A stretch of DNA of 64,000 nucleotides from CAYRSS01 sp964426945 (GCA_964426945.1 CAYRSS010000014.1:1-64000), one strand, 5' to 3'. Numbered from the stretch's first letter, positions 18,001 to 26,786 are shown. The notes: generated by a model not told the origin, from the letters alone. Numbers and translations are program-made.

Positions 18001-18850
18001 AGGCAATCCGTGCGGACCGGACGTCTGCACCGAGGAGACCGACTCCTGCGCCACGCTTCGCGTCGCAGTGGTCCCGGTTTCCGAGCCGACCGACGACGAA
18101 CTGATGCCCGAGCTGCCGCCGGCGCGAACGCGCCTGCGCAACCAGAGCACGTTCTTTGCCGAGATCTGGGCCCAGGCCGCCGACGAGAGCGGCATCGAGT
18201 GCGTCTACTCCGACCTTGCGATGGGCGATCAGAGCTGTGAGACGTTCGTCGATGCCGTTGATCACAGTGCACTCTACGGAGCAGCCACCACCGGCACCGT
18301 CATCCCGCCTGGCGAGGTTGACGAGTTCGGCGGCTGCACGATTCAGTCGGGCCGCGGCATTGCTCCGGAATGGATCCTGCTGGGACGCATCGAGCTGACC
18401 GGCGGCGAAGACTGCACCGCCACACTCTGCACGAGCGCCGCGGCAACCGCGAGCAACCTGGTCGACGGCACCATGCTCGATCCGTCGCAGGTGAGCTTCG
18501 GTTGCGCAGACGTCGAGTTCTTCGGCTGCATCTACGACCTTGACGGCGACGGGCTAGTCGGTCCCGGCGACTTTGCTCTGTTCAACCCGTGCTGGCTGTG
18601 CTGCGAAGGCTCGGCCTGCTGGGAGCAGAATGCCTGCGGCGACAAGGACTTTGATTGCGACGGCTGCGTCGGACCGGGCGACTTCGCCTTCTTCAACACG
18701 GCGTGGCTGCGTCCCTGCGGCGATCCGGGCATCGTCTACCCGCCCTGCTTCAGCCGCAGCGGCATAGAGCTGCCGCCGGCGAGTCCGGCGCTGCTGAGAG
18801 ACTTCGGTCTGCGTGTTCCCCCGCCGGGCTGGCCTGGCGCGGGAGGATAG
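15020..18850 (+). CDS. Secreted Cys-rich repeat protein with WNQNE domain and dockerin-like C-terminus
   Basis: This exported protein of 1276 aa starts at a GTG with GGAGGAG nine bases upstream. A long basic N-region precedes the signal LCALAALGMICHGASVARA. Residues about 93-450 carry the two-module family domain in its common order: KGSLLYFPNVEIKW, HDGWNFVDNQILL, RMLRGFIVAWAV, then FDIWNQNEIRFSGTSTC and PNHFRRDNIQTDVGKAR. Residues about 455-1010 are twelve repeats of about 46 aa, each with eight cysteines (pattern CxxDxQCNDFxFCNGxETC...GxCxPGxFPC). The end has a second flavour of dockerin-like repeat: DLDGDGLVGPGDFALFN and DFDCDGCVGPGDFAFFN. Extensive disulfides imply an oxidising, extracytoplasmic location. 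The function is unknown; a matrix or surface-structure component is the best guess. Confidence 0.9.
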   Translation: MFTQSLQGDSVRPSTVHSRRRRALSPRPLRQALCALAALGMICHGASVARAQSGPHADPTAPAPLGPGLRSEEEPADLRTGPLPPNAAKGFNMKGSLLYFPNVEIKWNAQSEITQTTVIELSNDYPGEVYVLMYFVNGDPPLAAVTTFGGIIEERAHDGWNFVDNQILLTQHEPTFWDVATGQPKGVVPFGNLDPGIPQFPLPGRPDPDVPGGRMLRGFIVAWAVTIDGHEITWNHLRGNAMIMNFAEQSAWQYDAAAFRALGVEGQPTVDECGANSGRLKLDGFEYQTGYERLMMEFITPGTALSSGVRGLQLIDTDLTIMPMTLDFRATSQNPGNVPTTTWVRFDIWNQNEIRFSGTSTCVSCWHQAPIGSYPQPNHFRRDNIQTDVGKARMTGLWNPACGETARDAAILGVAARMLEFPGIENRKAMAGSPLIGIGDLEASIHFDSVEPGEAACCSDSECDDGLFCNGAESCVGGVCLPGSFACLPGQPCDETADICLAAGTCVVDSQCNDFIFCNGPEVCLGGDCESLGFPCDPGEGCDEQDESCGPCENDAQCNDFLFCTGTETCVGGVCQPGIEPCSGLQICNENQDSCQTFCVSAGDCTDGLFCNGAEQCLGNLCIPGQFPCMGGQGCDENTDACGPCTSDAQCNDGVFCNGVETCDAGVCRPGSFPCAAGEGCNESVDSCGPCSNDAQCHDFVFCNGSETCNAGVCQPASQPCAPGEVCNEDADACQTDCDTDMDCEDDLFCTGVESCINDVCVPGTFPCTGGLGCSEENDVCQPCANDAECNDFLYCNGVETCDGGVCRPGQFPCTGGLGCNENTNTCVPCSGDSECSDGRFCNGVEACVAGVCMPGRFPCTGGDGCDEITDTCGPCADDEQCDDGLFCTGSELCNAGVCESSGFPCTGGDGCQEGSDSCGPCAGDSECNDFLFCNGSETCQGSTCQPGMFPCSAGEGCDELDDDCGPCTSDDQCDDGLFCTGAETCNAGVCESEGNPCGPDVCTEETDSCATLRVAVVPVSEPTDDELMPELPPARTRLRNQSTFFAEIWAQAADESGIECVYSDLAMGDQSCETFVDAVDHSALYGAATTGTVIPPGEVDEFGGCTIQSGRGIAPEWILLGRIELTGGEDCTATLCTSAAATASNLVDGTMLDPSQVSFGCADVEFFGCIYDLDGDGLVGPGDFALFNPCWLCCEGSACWEQNACGDKDFDCDGCVGPGDFAFFNTAWLRPCGDPGIVYPPCFSRSGIELPPASPALLRDFGLRVPPPGWPGAGG
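16384..18050 (+). repeat. Twelve tandem 138-bp units coding 8-Cys repeats
   Basis: In-frame tandem repeats of about 46 codons, counted by eye as twelve units, lie inside the 15020 gene. Each unit keeps eight cysteines and the CNG-x-E-x-C core. Units differ in sequence, so this is an old, diverged array rather than a recent expansion. Confidence 0.85.
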
Positions 18851-18926
18851 GAACGAACAGAGGTGGATAGCGCCTCCGCCCTGTCGCGCAGGCGCAAGGA
18901 TTGCAGCATCGATCACGACAACTGAC

Positions 18927-18956
18927 TGTGACGGCCCACAATGGCGGGCCTATAAT
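18927..18956 (+). promoter_or_regulatory. Candidate promoter for the TSP3 protein gene
   Basis: TGTGAC and a perfect TATAAT (18951-18956) are separated by 18 nt. The site lies 74 nt before the ATG at 19030, just after the previous gene. The -10 match is strong, the -35 match moderate. Confidence 0.55.
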
Positions 18957-19029
18957 CGCGAGCCGATGTGGTCGTGCTTCGAAAAGGGGTAATCAGTTTT
19001 TACTGACAGACTGTAGGGGTTGGATCACC

Positions 19030-21426
19030 ATGAACCGTCTTCGTCATTACGCGATCGTATTGGGCTGCCTGACCGGAATTCTCGGCGCGGTCGACCGTGC
19101 CTCGGCGCAGTGTAACCCACCCCAGACGGCGACGATCCGTCTGGTTGTCGTGGACAGTCCGACGCCGCTGGCCGAGATCAACATCGATCCAGCCGCCCTG
19201 ACCAACGCCATCGCCCTGTCGAGCCACGTGCTCGACGAGGACCAGCCTCTCTACATGGAGATGTGGGTCACGACGACGGGCGGGGCGAACCGGGGCATCA
19301 CCTCGTCGTACGTCAACGTCTCGTACACAATGGGCAACCTGGCGACCGCGCCCGGCGCGGCGATCACCATCTCGGGATCGCCGTGGGGCACGCTCAACTG
19401 CGGCACGGGTGACTGCAGCACCGCCGACGACACCCCCGGCATGCTCATCAACCTCGGCAGCACCGTCATCCCGGGCAACCAGAACGTCGGTCGCCAGCCG
19501 AACTGGTCGCGCATCGCCGTGGTCGACTTCCGCCTGAACGAGTTCCCCCAGGGCAACCTGGTGTTCCAGTCCGGCCCGCCGGCGATGCCCGGCCTCGGCA
19601 ACGGCATCGCGATCAATGGCTGCGGCAACCTTCTGCCCGAGAACATCAACTACGGCTCGTGGACCATCACCTTTGACGGCTGCGAAACCGTCGCCGACTG
19701 CAACGACGGCGATCCCTGCACGACCGATGCCTGCCTCGGCAACGGCCGCTGCGAGAACACGCCGATCGACGACTGCTGCAATGCCTCGGTCGACTGCAAC
19801 GACAACGACGCCTGCACCGTCGACGCCTGCGATGCGAACGTGTGCACCTTCACCCCGATGGCTTGCGACGACGCCGACGCCTGCACGATTGATTCCTGTG
19901 CCGACGGCGCGTGCGTCAACGACCCGATCGATTGCGACGACGGCAACGCCTGCACGATCGATACCTGCGACGGCGGCATCTGCTCGAACACGCCGGTCAA
20001 CTGCGACGACGGCAACGCCTGCACCGTGGATTCCTGCGCGGAAGGCCTCTGCATCAACGCGCCGCTCAACTGCGATGACGGCAGCGCCTGCACCGCCGAT
20101 TCGTGCGTCGACGGCGCCTGCGTGAACGAGGCGATCGTCTGCGACGACGGCCTCGGCTGCACCGACGACACCTGCGATCCGCAGGCCGGCTGCGTGTTCA
20201 CGACCAACTGCGGCGACAGCGGCAACGCCTGTACGTCGCTCGTCTGTGCGGGAACGCGCGGCGCGAAGGGTGGCGAGTGCATCGAGATGCCTGTCGCCGA
20301 CGGCACCGCCTGCAGCGACGGCCAGTTCTGCAATGGAACCGATTCGTGCTCGGCCGGCGCGTGCAGCAGCCACTCAGGCAGCCCCTGCTCGGGGAACTCG
20401 ACCTGCAACGAGGGCACCGACACGTGCCAGCCGATCAGCTCCGGCGGAGACAATGATCCGGACGACGATAACGACGGCGTTGACGACGACAACGACAACT
20501 GCCCCAACGTCGCCAACCCGGATCAGACCGACACCGACGCCGACGGACGCGGCGACGCCTGCGATGCCGACGACGACAACGACGGTGTCTTCGACGGCGA
20601 CGACAACTGCCCACTCGTGCCCAATCCCGATCAGGGTGACGTGGACGGCGACGGTGTCGGCGATGCGTGCGACAGCGACACCGACGGGGACGGCGTACCC
20701 AACGACACCGACAACTGCGCGGGTATCGACAACGCCGATCAGGCGGACGCCGACGCCGACGGCCTCGGTGATGCGTGCGATCCCGACAGCGACGGCGACG
20801 GCGCCGACAACGACGACGACAACTGCCCGAACGTGGCCAACCCCGACCAGGCCGACAGCGACGCAGACGGAATCGGCGACGCCTGCGACGGCGACCGCGA
20901 CGGCGACGGCCGCGACAACGGCAGCGACAACTGCCCCGATGTCGCCAACCCGGACCAGGCGGACACCGACGGCGACGGCATCGGCGATGCCTGCGACAGC
21001 GACAATGACGGCGACGGCATCGACGATGCGGTAGACAACTGCCCCGCCGCGGCGAACCCTGACCAGGCCGACGAGGACGACGACGGCATCGGCGACGCGT
21101 GCGACGAGCCGGAGCAGCCGCAGCCGGTCGACTCCGATGGCGACGGCGTGCCTGATACGCTGGACAACTGCGACAACGCAGCCAATGCGGACCAGGCCGA
21201 CACCGACGACGACGGCATTGGCGACGAGTGCGACAACTGCCCGATAACCGCCAACCCCGACCAGGCGGACGCGGACGAGGATGGCGTGGGTGACAGCTGC
21301 GAGAGCCGCGCCCGGGTGGTCCGCGGCCCCTGCGGCCTGTGCGGCCTGGGCACGCCGGCCAGCCTCGCCATGTGCCTTTTTGGCTGGGCCGGGCTGCGGT
21401 TTCACTTGCGGCGGAAATTGCGCTAA
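19030..21426 (+). CDS. Secreted Cys-rich / thrombospondin type 3 repeat protein with C-terminal anchor-like tail
   Basis: This is an exported calcium-binding protein of about 798 aa. The signal peptide is MNRLRHYAIVLGCLTGILGA...ASAQ. Residues about 30-215 form an unassigned N-terminal domain. About eight repeats of 22 aa (CDDGNACTxDxCxxGxCxN) follow, then about eight thrombospondin type 3 repeats of 36 aa (DNDGVDDDNDNCPNVANPDQ type), which bind Ca2+ in known families. The last 30 residues contain a glycine/cysteine motif (CGLCGLGTP), a short hydrophobic stretch (ASLAMCLFGWAGL) and a basic end (HLRRKLR), the tripartite layout of PEP-CTERM or MYXO-CTERM sorting signals. The ATG at 19030 is chosen for its signal peptide and the upstream GGGG tract; an upstream in-frame TTG would bury the signal. 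Confidence 0.9.
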   Translation: MNRLRHYAIVLGCLTGILGAVDRASAQCNPPQTATIRLVVVDSPTPLAEINIDPAALTNAIALSSHVLDEDQPLYMEMWVTTTGGANRGITSSYVNVSYTMGNLATAPGAAITISGSPWGTLNCGTGDCSTADDTPGMLINLGSTVIPGNQNVGRQPNWSRIAVVDFRLNEFPQGNLVFQSGPPAMPGLGNGIAINGCGNLLPENINYGSWTITFDGCETVADCNDGDPCTTDACLGNGRCENTPIDDCCNASVDCNDNDACTVDACDANVCTFTPMACDDADACTIDSCADGACVNDPIDCDDGNACTIDTCDGGICSNTPVNCDDGNACTVDSCAEGLCINAPLNCDDGSACTADSCVDGACVNEAIVCDDGLGCTDDTCDPQAGCVFTTNCGDSGNACTSLVCAGTRGAKGGECIEMPVADGTACSDGQFCNGTDSCSAGACSSHSGSPCSGNSTCNEGTDTCQPISSGGDNDPDDDNDGVDDDNDNCPNVANPDQTDTDADGRGDACDADDDNDGVFDGDDNCPLVPNPDQGDVDGDGVGDACDSDTDGDGVPNDTDNCAGIDNADQADADADGLGDACDPDSDGDGADNDDDNCPNVANPDQADSDADGIGDACDGDRDGDGRDNGSDNCPDVANPDQADTDGDGIGDACDSDNDGDGIDDAVDNCPAAANPDQADEDDDGIGDACDEPEQPQPVDSDGDGVPDTLDNCDNAANADQADTDDDGIGDECDNCPITANPDQADADEDGVGDSCESRARVVRGPCGLCGLGTPASLAMCLFGWAGLRFHLRRKLR
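20461..21303 (+). repeat. Tandem thrombospondin type 3 coding repeats (~108 bp)
   Basis: Roughly eight in-frame units each code a 36-residue TSP3 repeat ending in GDACD or a variant. The last two units are irregular. High local GAC/GGC content makes all reading frames look open here. Confidence 0.85.
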
Positions 21427-21680
21427 GGTAAGATAATAAGCGGTTCCACGCCGCTCGATCCGCGTGAGCCCTTGGACTGTACTTCCCGGGACCTGCTGCC
21501 TAGCATCCACTGCGGTGCGACTCTAGGCAAGCGACCGGGGCGGTCCGAGGGTTCATGCATTTCCACGGATCGTCATTTCGCGGGGTGCCAGGGGCGGCGC
21601 CGGACCGGGCCGCCACACGCGGACCAGGGGGGTTCGCACATTCGCCGAAGGGGAAGTCACTCACCGAGAGGGACAGAAGC

Positions 21681-23993
21681 ATGACTGGGGTAACTGCACG
21701 TCAGGGCGCGCGCCGGCGGGGGCCGGTGGGCGGCGCCGGGTTTGGTATTCTCTTGATCCTGTCGGCGGTCGTCGCCTCCGCTCCGCTCGCGGTTCGCGCG
21801 CAGGAGCAAGAGGATGGTTCGTCGCCGTTCCGGATGGGCACGCGCCTTCTGTTGGTGTCGAGTTTCCGCTGCAACCTCGACTTCCCGCAGTTCTGCAACG
21901 CCGGGGCGGCCCCGAACACGGTCCTGGCCTGGCCGCCGACCGGTCCGGTCACGGGCAGCGTCAGCACCATCCACATTCCCAGCACGCACCTCGACGGCCC
22001 CTTCGGCTTGGCGCTTCACCCGCTGCGGGGCACGCTGCTCGTGGCCAGCCGGACCGGCAATCGCATTGACGAGTTCAACGCCCGCACGGGCGCCTGGATC
22101 CGGACGTTCGCGTCGCGCAACGCCGAGAACGACATGAACTCGCCGCAGTACATGGTGTTCAAGCGCAACAGTGATCACCTGCTGGTCGGCGTACACCCGA
22201 ATGCCAATTTCCCACTGGCCATCGACGGCATCATCGAGTTCGACGGCGACGGCAACTACGTCGGGGTATTCGTGCCCAACACGTTCTGCCCCGTCGGGGC
22301 CAACGGTGTGCCCGGCGGCGGCGACGACATGCCCTATACGCATGCCCTCGAGAGCGCCGCATCCATGACGTGGGGGCTCAAGGGCACTGCCCACGAGAAC
22401 CAGCTGTTCGTCAACAGCCAGAACACCAACCGGGTGATCCGCTACAACGCGGACGGCTGCTACCTCAACACCATGAACGCGTTCCTGCTGCGGCCCGAGG
22501 GGATCACCGTCCGCCCGGCCGGCTCGCTCAATGCTTCCGGACAGCCCAACGCGGGCAACCTGCTGGTGACCACGCTCTACCCGACGGATGATCAGGTCAG
22601 CCAGACGCACGGCATCATCGAGTTCAACCCGACGACCAACGCCTGGGTGCCGGGCTTCCACGGAACCAACCCCAGCGGCTACGCGTTCGCCATCGGCCTG
22701 GGCTTCCCCGGCTCGCTCCATTGGGATCCGGACGGACGCCTCCTGGTGGGCGACCGCTTCTGGTACTACCAGCAGAGCACGCAGTACAGCGATCGCATCC
22801 GCCGGTTGAACCAGCTCAACGGCCTTCACGTTTCGTACGTGCAGACAACGTCAGGTGCGAGCCCGGACCGCAAGCTCCGCGCGTCGGAAGGCATGATCAC
22901 CATCGCGTACGGCTTCGCCACGGGCGACTACAACAACGACGCCCAGGTCAACTTCGCGGACTTCGTCGAGTTTCAGAATTGCTTCGGCAACTTCAACCCG
23001 CCCGCCGCGTGCCTCGGCCCGTTCGATGACAACCTCACGGGCATCATCGACCTGGCGGACTACGACGCGTTCGTCGCCAACTGCGGCGACCCGAACAACT
23101 GCACCTCCATCAACACGTGTGGCGGGCAGCCCAACGGGACCGAATGCGACGACGGCAATGCCTGCACGGAGAACGACTCCTGCCAGGGCAATGTCTGCGT
23201 GGGCGGCCCGGCGACGGATTGCGACGACGACAACGAGTGCACCGTCGACTCGTGCAACTCCCTGACCGGCTGCGAAAACGCCCCGAGCAGCGGCAGCTGT
23301 GACGACGGCGATGCCTGCACGGTCGGCGACGCCTGCATCAACGGTCTCTGCACGCCGGGCTCGCCGCGGACCTGCAACGACTTCAATGCCTGCACGACCG
23401 ATTCGTGCGATCCGGGCAGCGGCTGCGTGTTCGCCTTCAACACCAACCCCTGCAATGACGGCGACGCCTGCACGACCATGGACGCCTGCGCCATGGGCAC
23501 CTGCGCCGGCCAGCCTCTCACCTGCGACGACCTGAACCCCTGCACCGCCGACACCTGCGTCCCGGCCACGGGCTGTGTCTTCGAACCGATTCCGTGCGGC
23601 GGAGCCTGCTGCAGCGAAAGCGGATGCACCCAGGTCGAGTCCGCCGGCGAGTGCGGCTTCGTGTGCAACGTGGCCGAGTACCTGCCCGAAACCTTCGCAG
23701 GCTGCTACGGCGACGTCGACGGCAACGGCTTCGTCAACGCGGCCGACCGCGGTTTCATCAGTGCAGCCGCGGGCACCAGCGACCCGGTCCTCATCTGCCG
23801 CTACGACATGGACGGTAACGGCTTCGTCAATGCGGGCGACCGCGGATTCATCTCCGCCCAGGTCGGCCGCTGCGACCCGCTGCCCGACTACATGAGCGGC
23901 ACGGGCCTGAACGGCGGCGAGCCGGACGACCGCTTCGGCGACGGCGTGTTCCTCGGCGAGGGGACCAGCTGCGAGACCGATCCCTGTCCGTAA
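21681..23993 (+). CDS. Secreted beta-propeller-like protein with Cys repeats and dockerin-like modules
   Basis: This exported protein of about 770 aa begins MTGVTARQGARRRGPVGGAG and has a signal ending ASAPLAVRAQ. The start at 21681 follows a GAGAGGGAC ribosome-site-like stretch. Residues about 50-410 look like NHL/SMP-30-type propeller blades (HLDGPFGLALHPLRGTLLVA, NRIDEFNARTGAW, GWVPG-like turns). A first dockerin-like pair (YNNDAQVNFADFVEF, DDNLTGIIDLADYDAF) follows, then four or five CDDGNACT-type cysteine repeats like those in the 19030 protein. The end is the shared module: GACCSESGC, GDVDGNGFVNAADRG, DMDGNGFVNAGDRG, LPDYMSGTGLNGG, and the last residues CP. Function is unknown; two kinds of calcium-binding module in one protein is unusual. 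Confidence 0.88.
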   Translation: MTGVTARQGARRRGPVGGAGFGILLILSAVVASAPLAVRAQEQEDGSSPFRMGTRLLLVSSFRCNLDFPQFCNAGAAPNTVLAWPPTGPVTGSVSTIHIPSTHLDGPFGLALHPLRGTLLVASRTGNRIDEFNARTGAWIRTFASRNAENDMNSPQYMVFKRNSDHLLVGVHPNANFPLAIDGIIEFDGDGNYVGVFVPNTFCPVGANGVPGGGDDMPYTHALESAASMTWGLKGTAHENQLFVNSQNTNRVIRYNADGCYLNTMNAFLLRPEGITVRPAGSLNASGQPNAGNLLVTTLYPTDDQVSQTHGIIEFNPTTNAWVPGFHGTNPSGYAFAIGLGFPGSLHWDPDGRLLVGDRFWYYQQSTQYSDRIRRLNQLNGLHVSYVQTTSGASPDRKLRASEGMITIAYGFATGDYNNDAQVNFADFVEFQNCFGNFNPPAACLGPFDDNLTGIIDLADYDAFVANCGDPNNCTSINTCGGQPNGTECDDGNACTENDSCQGNVCVGGPATDCDDDNECTVDSCNSLTGCENAPSSGSCDDGDACTVGDACINGLCTPGSPRTCNDFNACTTDSCDPGSGCVFAFNTNPCNDGDACTTMDACAMGTCAGQPLTCDDLNPCTADTCVPATGCVFEPIPCGGACCSESGCTQVESAGECGFVCNVAEYLPETFAGCYGDVDGNGFVNAADRGFISAAAGTSDPVLICRYDMDGNGFVNAGDRGFISAQVGRCDPLPDYMSGTGLNGGEPDDRFGDGVFLGEGTSCETDPCP

Positions 23994-24039
23994 TCCGCCC
24001 AGTCGACCGTCCGAGGCCGACTGCTCTATCCTGAAAACA

Positions 24040-24078
24040 CAGCAGGCCGCATCGCGAACCTCGCGATGCGGCCTGCTG
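24040..24078. terminator. Strong bidirectional terminator hairpin
   Basis: A perfect 18-bp stem beginning CAGCAGGCCGC, with a 3-nt loop, lies between the convergent genes ending at 23993 and 24114. T-rich tracts follow on both strands (CTTTGTT on plus, GTTTTC on minus). Confidence 0.85.
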
Positions 24079-24113
24079 CTTTGTTCGCTGCGGGTTGTTG
24101 GCCGAAGCCGGCT

Positions 24114-25511
24114 TTACTTCGCCCGGTTCAGCCACACCAGGATGCGCTCGTCGATGTCGGGGCGTGAGCGGCTCTTCGTAACGGTCATGGAGGGCGTCGC
24201 CGTCATGCCGCCCGAGCAGGCGACCACGTCGAGCCGGCCGTCCTTGTCGATGTCCGCGAGTGCAACGCCGTAGGTGAACGCCAGGCCCTCGATCGGCAGG
24301 CCGCTCGAAGAGCCCGTGTACGCGAACCCGCCCTTGCCGTCGCCCAGCAGCAGGTAGACGCCGTAGATGTAGCCCGTCTCTCGCGGCAGTCGCCCGCTGC
24401 AGACGATGTCCATGTGGCCGTCGCCGTCCATGTCGCCCGCGGCGACGCCGTACGCACCGCCGACCATCTGCGGGAACGCGTCCTTCGACTTGGCCCACGA
24501 TCCGTTGGCCTGCTGCAGGTAGACCTCCGGTCCGTCGGCCCAGTTCGCGGCGAGGATGTCGAGCAGCCCGTCGCCGTTGAAGTCTGCCACGTCGTGTCCG
24601 TTGTAGAAGCCGCCGTAGATCGGGTCGGGCAGCCCGTCGGAAGCGGGCGTCAACCCGCCGCGGCCGTCGCCAAGCCAGACGCGCGGGCCGTGCTCAGCCG
24701 AGGCGAGCACGTCGAGAAAGCCGTCCTCGTTGATGTCGACGAACGACGCGCGCTTCGCGAAGCTCGTCTTGGGCAGGGCCGAGTCATGCCAGTGCCAGCC
24801 CTCGTTGGTGCCGCGGCCGTCGCCGAGGAAGACGTTGATGCCGCCGTCGTCGCTGGCAGGCATGACCATGTCCAGATGCCCGTCGCCGTTGAGATCGCCC
24901 AGGTCCATGTCCTCGGCGCCGAGGTAGGTTCCCCGGTCGCCCTTGCTGATTTCGGCGGGATAGATGTTCTTGGCTGCCAGTTCCCACTTGCCCTGGCCGT
25001 CGCCGAAGTAGACCCAACCGCCGTGGCAGTGATCGCCGATGGCCAGGTCCAGGTGGCCGTCGTGGTTGATGTCGCCCAGCGCCACCCCGCCGCCGCAGCA
25101 TTCCTCACCGTACTTAAGCCCCTGCGAAGACTCGCGCCAGCTCTTGCCGCCGTCGCCCAGCCACACGCGCGGCCCCTCGCCGAGGCGGGAAAGCGCGGCC
25201 AGATCGAGGAAGCCGTCGCCGTTGATATCAGCGAGGATGGGGTCGGACTTCCAATTGCCCGCAACCGGCAGCCCCTTCACCGCCAATGTGAGCATCACCG
25301 GCGATTCGCGGTCGATCTTGCGCGACTCGGGCGCGAAGTAACCGGCGTCTTCCAGCTCGAGGCGGAGCGGACCGGTTTTCAGGCCGGTGTCCGCCACGGC
25401 GGGCTTCGTCGAGTTCGAGTCGGTCGTCGAAACCGGATCCTTCTCACGCGGGGGGCAGCCGGTCGCCATGAGGCAGGCCGCACAGGCGGTCATCAGTAGT
25501 CTCGTTCTCAT
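24114..25511 (-). CDS. FG-GAP/VCBS repeat lipoprotein
   Basis: This is an exported, probably lipid-anchored protein of 465 aa. The lipobox-like MATGC at residues 15-19 follows a short hydrophobic signal. The body is a series of FG-GAP/VCBS repeats of about 55 aa, each with a calcium-loop-like D-x-N-x-D-G-x-x-D (DINGDGFLDLAALS, DINHDGHLDLAIGD, DMDGDGHMDIVCSG), which in known families fold as an integrin-like beta-propeller. A GGGAGAG ribosome site precedes the ATG. It is a different FG-GAP subtype from the three giant proteins at 37-46 kb and lacks their C-terminal module. The function is unknown, probably binding or structural. Confidence 0.9.
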   Translation of the reverse strand: MRTRLLMTACAACLMATGCPPREKDPVSTTDSNSTKPAVADTGLKTGPLRLELEDAGYFAPESRKIDRESPVMLTLAVKGLPVAGNWKSDPILADINGDGFLDLAALSRLGEGPRVWLGDGGKSWRESSQGLKYGEECCGGGVALGDINHDGHLDLAIGDHCHGGWVYFGDGQGKWELAAKNIYPAEISKGDRGTYLGAEDMDLGDLNGDGHLDMVMPASDDGGINVFLGDGRGTNEGWHWHDSALPKTSFAKRASFVDINEDGFLDVLASAEHGPRVWLGDGRGGLTPASDGLPDPIYGGFYNGHDVADFNGDGLLDILAANWADGPEVYLQQANGSWAKSKDAFPQMVGGAYGVAAGDMDGDGHMDIVCSGRLPRETGYIYGVYLLLGDGKGGFAYTGSSSGLPIEGLAFTYGVALADIDKDGRLDVVACSGGMTATPSMTVTKSRSRPDIDERILVWLNRAK

Positions 25512-25612
25512 CGTCGTAATCTCTCCCGGCGCCGCAGGGCGTCATGGTGTTTGATGCGCAATCCACGTTGAAGCACGCCGCTGCCGGCCACGCACTGAGG
25601 CGTGCAGCGCCG

Positions 25613-26443
25613 TTAGTCCGGCAGGACGTCTATGTACCACTGGTTGTCGTGGCGGACCCAGTACTCGCTCATCGGGTCGAGCGTGACCGGGATCTTGCTC
25701 AGGTTTGGGTCGTTGACCTTGGTCTTGAACGCCCCGACGATCCGGCCGCGGTCGCCGACAACTTCGATCCAGTTCACCGAATAATCCAGGAACTGCTTCT
25801 CGGTGACGAGCTTGCAGAAGTCCTCAACCGACCGACCGGCCAGGTCGCGCGGGTCGAGGAAGTTGTAGAGGTCGGTGCAGTTGCCGCTCTTGCGCTGCTC
25901 CCACGCCGCCTGGAATCGCTTGGCGAGTTCCATCTCACCCTGGCGATCGCGCAACGACGGGGCGGACGGGTAGTAGTCCACCTCCTTCGTCGGCACCGGA
26001 TACCACTGCCCGTCGACACGGCGCCACTTCTGCCACACCCGCATCGACGTCGGCGGCGTGCCCACCTTGCGGACCGACAGGGCCCGCTCGATGTCCACCC
26101 AGCCCATATCCCCCTCGGCCTCGACCCCGAAGAAGTGGAAGGAGACGTACTTGAACGGCTCCTTCTCGACGCACCACTTAACGTAGTCCTCCTCGGAGAT
26201 CTGCTCCCGCACCGCGGGCTCCTCAAGGGCGTACCGCGCCTTCCAGTCCTCCTGCGACAGGGCTGTCCAGAGGGCCGTGGCCTGCTCCCGCAGGGCCTTC
26301 ACGCCGGGATCCTCCGTCGTGCGCGGCGCCGCCGCCTGAGTATCCTCGCCGCCGCCCTCGCGCCGGTCGCCACAGCCACCGGCCACAACCAGGGCGGCAC
26401 ACACCACCGCCAGCCAGCCATCACGCCACATCATCCTCTTCAT
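25613..26443 (-). CDS. Lipoprotein of unknown function
   Basis: I do not recognise this 276-aa protein. It has a signal with lipobox VVAGGC (MKRMMWRDGWLAVVCAALVVAGGCG), so it is probably a lipoprotein. The mature part is mixed alpha/beta without cysteines obvious as pairs, and contains ALWTALSQEDWKARYALEEP, KYVSFHFFGVEAEGD and a C-terminal YWVRHDNQWYIDVLPD. Those features resemble NTF2-like or DUF4878-type periplasmic domains, but that is a weak impression. The ATG at 26443 is preceded by AGGAG at a good distance; further upstream extension lacks a signal. It follows the FG-GAP lipoprotein on the same strand with about 100 bp between. Confidence 0.75.
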   Translation of the reverse strand: MKRMMWRDGWLAVVCAALVVAGGCGDRREGGGEDTQAAAPRTTEDPGVKALREQATALWTALSQEDWKARYALEEPAVREQISEEDYVKWCVEKEPFKYVSFHFFGVEAEGDMGWVDIERALSVRKVGTPPTSMRVWQKWRRVDGQWYPVPTKEVDYYPSAPSLRDRQGEMELAKRFQAAWEQRKSGNCTDLYNFLDPRDLAGRSVEDFCKLVTEKQFLDYSVNWIEVVGDRGRIVGAFKTKVNDPNLSKIPVTLDPMSEYWVRHDNQWYIDVLPD

Positions 26444-26786
26444 GCTCGCATCTCCTGCCTCTCGGCCGGCACGCCTTATAACCCACACTGCTTCGCGCGA
26501 CCATCCCGGCAACCCGCTCCTGGCGGGGTTTGGGCAGGAGCCATCGCACGGAGTCGGCACATCCCGGTGGAAATGTCGTCAATTCCCCCGATCGGCTTCA
26601 GACGCAGGACGCAGCCGACGGGGTCGAACGCGTGGGGCGAGCCTGAGGCGGTCTGCTGCCCTTGCGGCAGACACCCCGGTAGACGAGCGTTTGTGGCCGC
26701 CGCTGTCAGAATCCGGCGAATCCGTGCGGACGAGGGGCGATAACTCGTTCGCGGAGGCGGCGAGGTAATGGGCGGTAAAAATAAGA

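Noticed and set aside
16384..21303. CRISPR-like regular repetition in the Cys-rich and TSP3 regions
   Set aside because: Repeats are in frame, code conserved protein motifs, and have no constant repeat with unique spacers.
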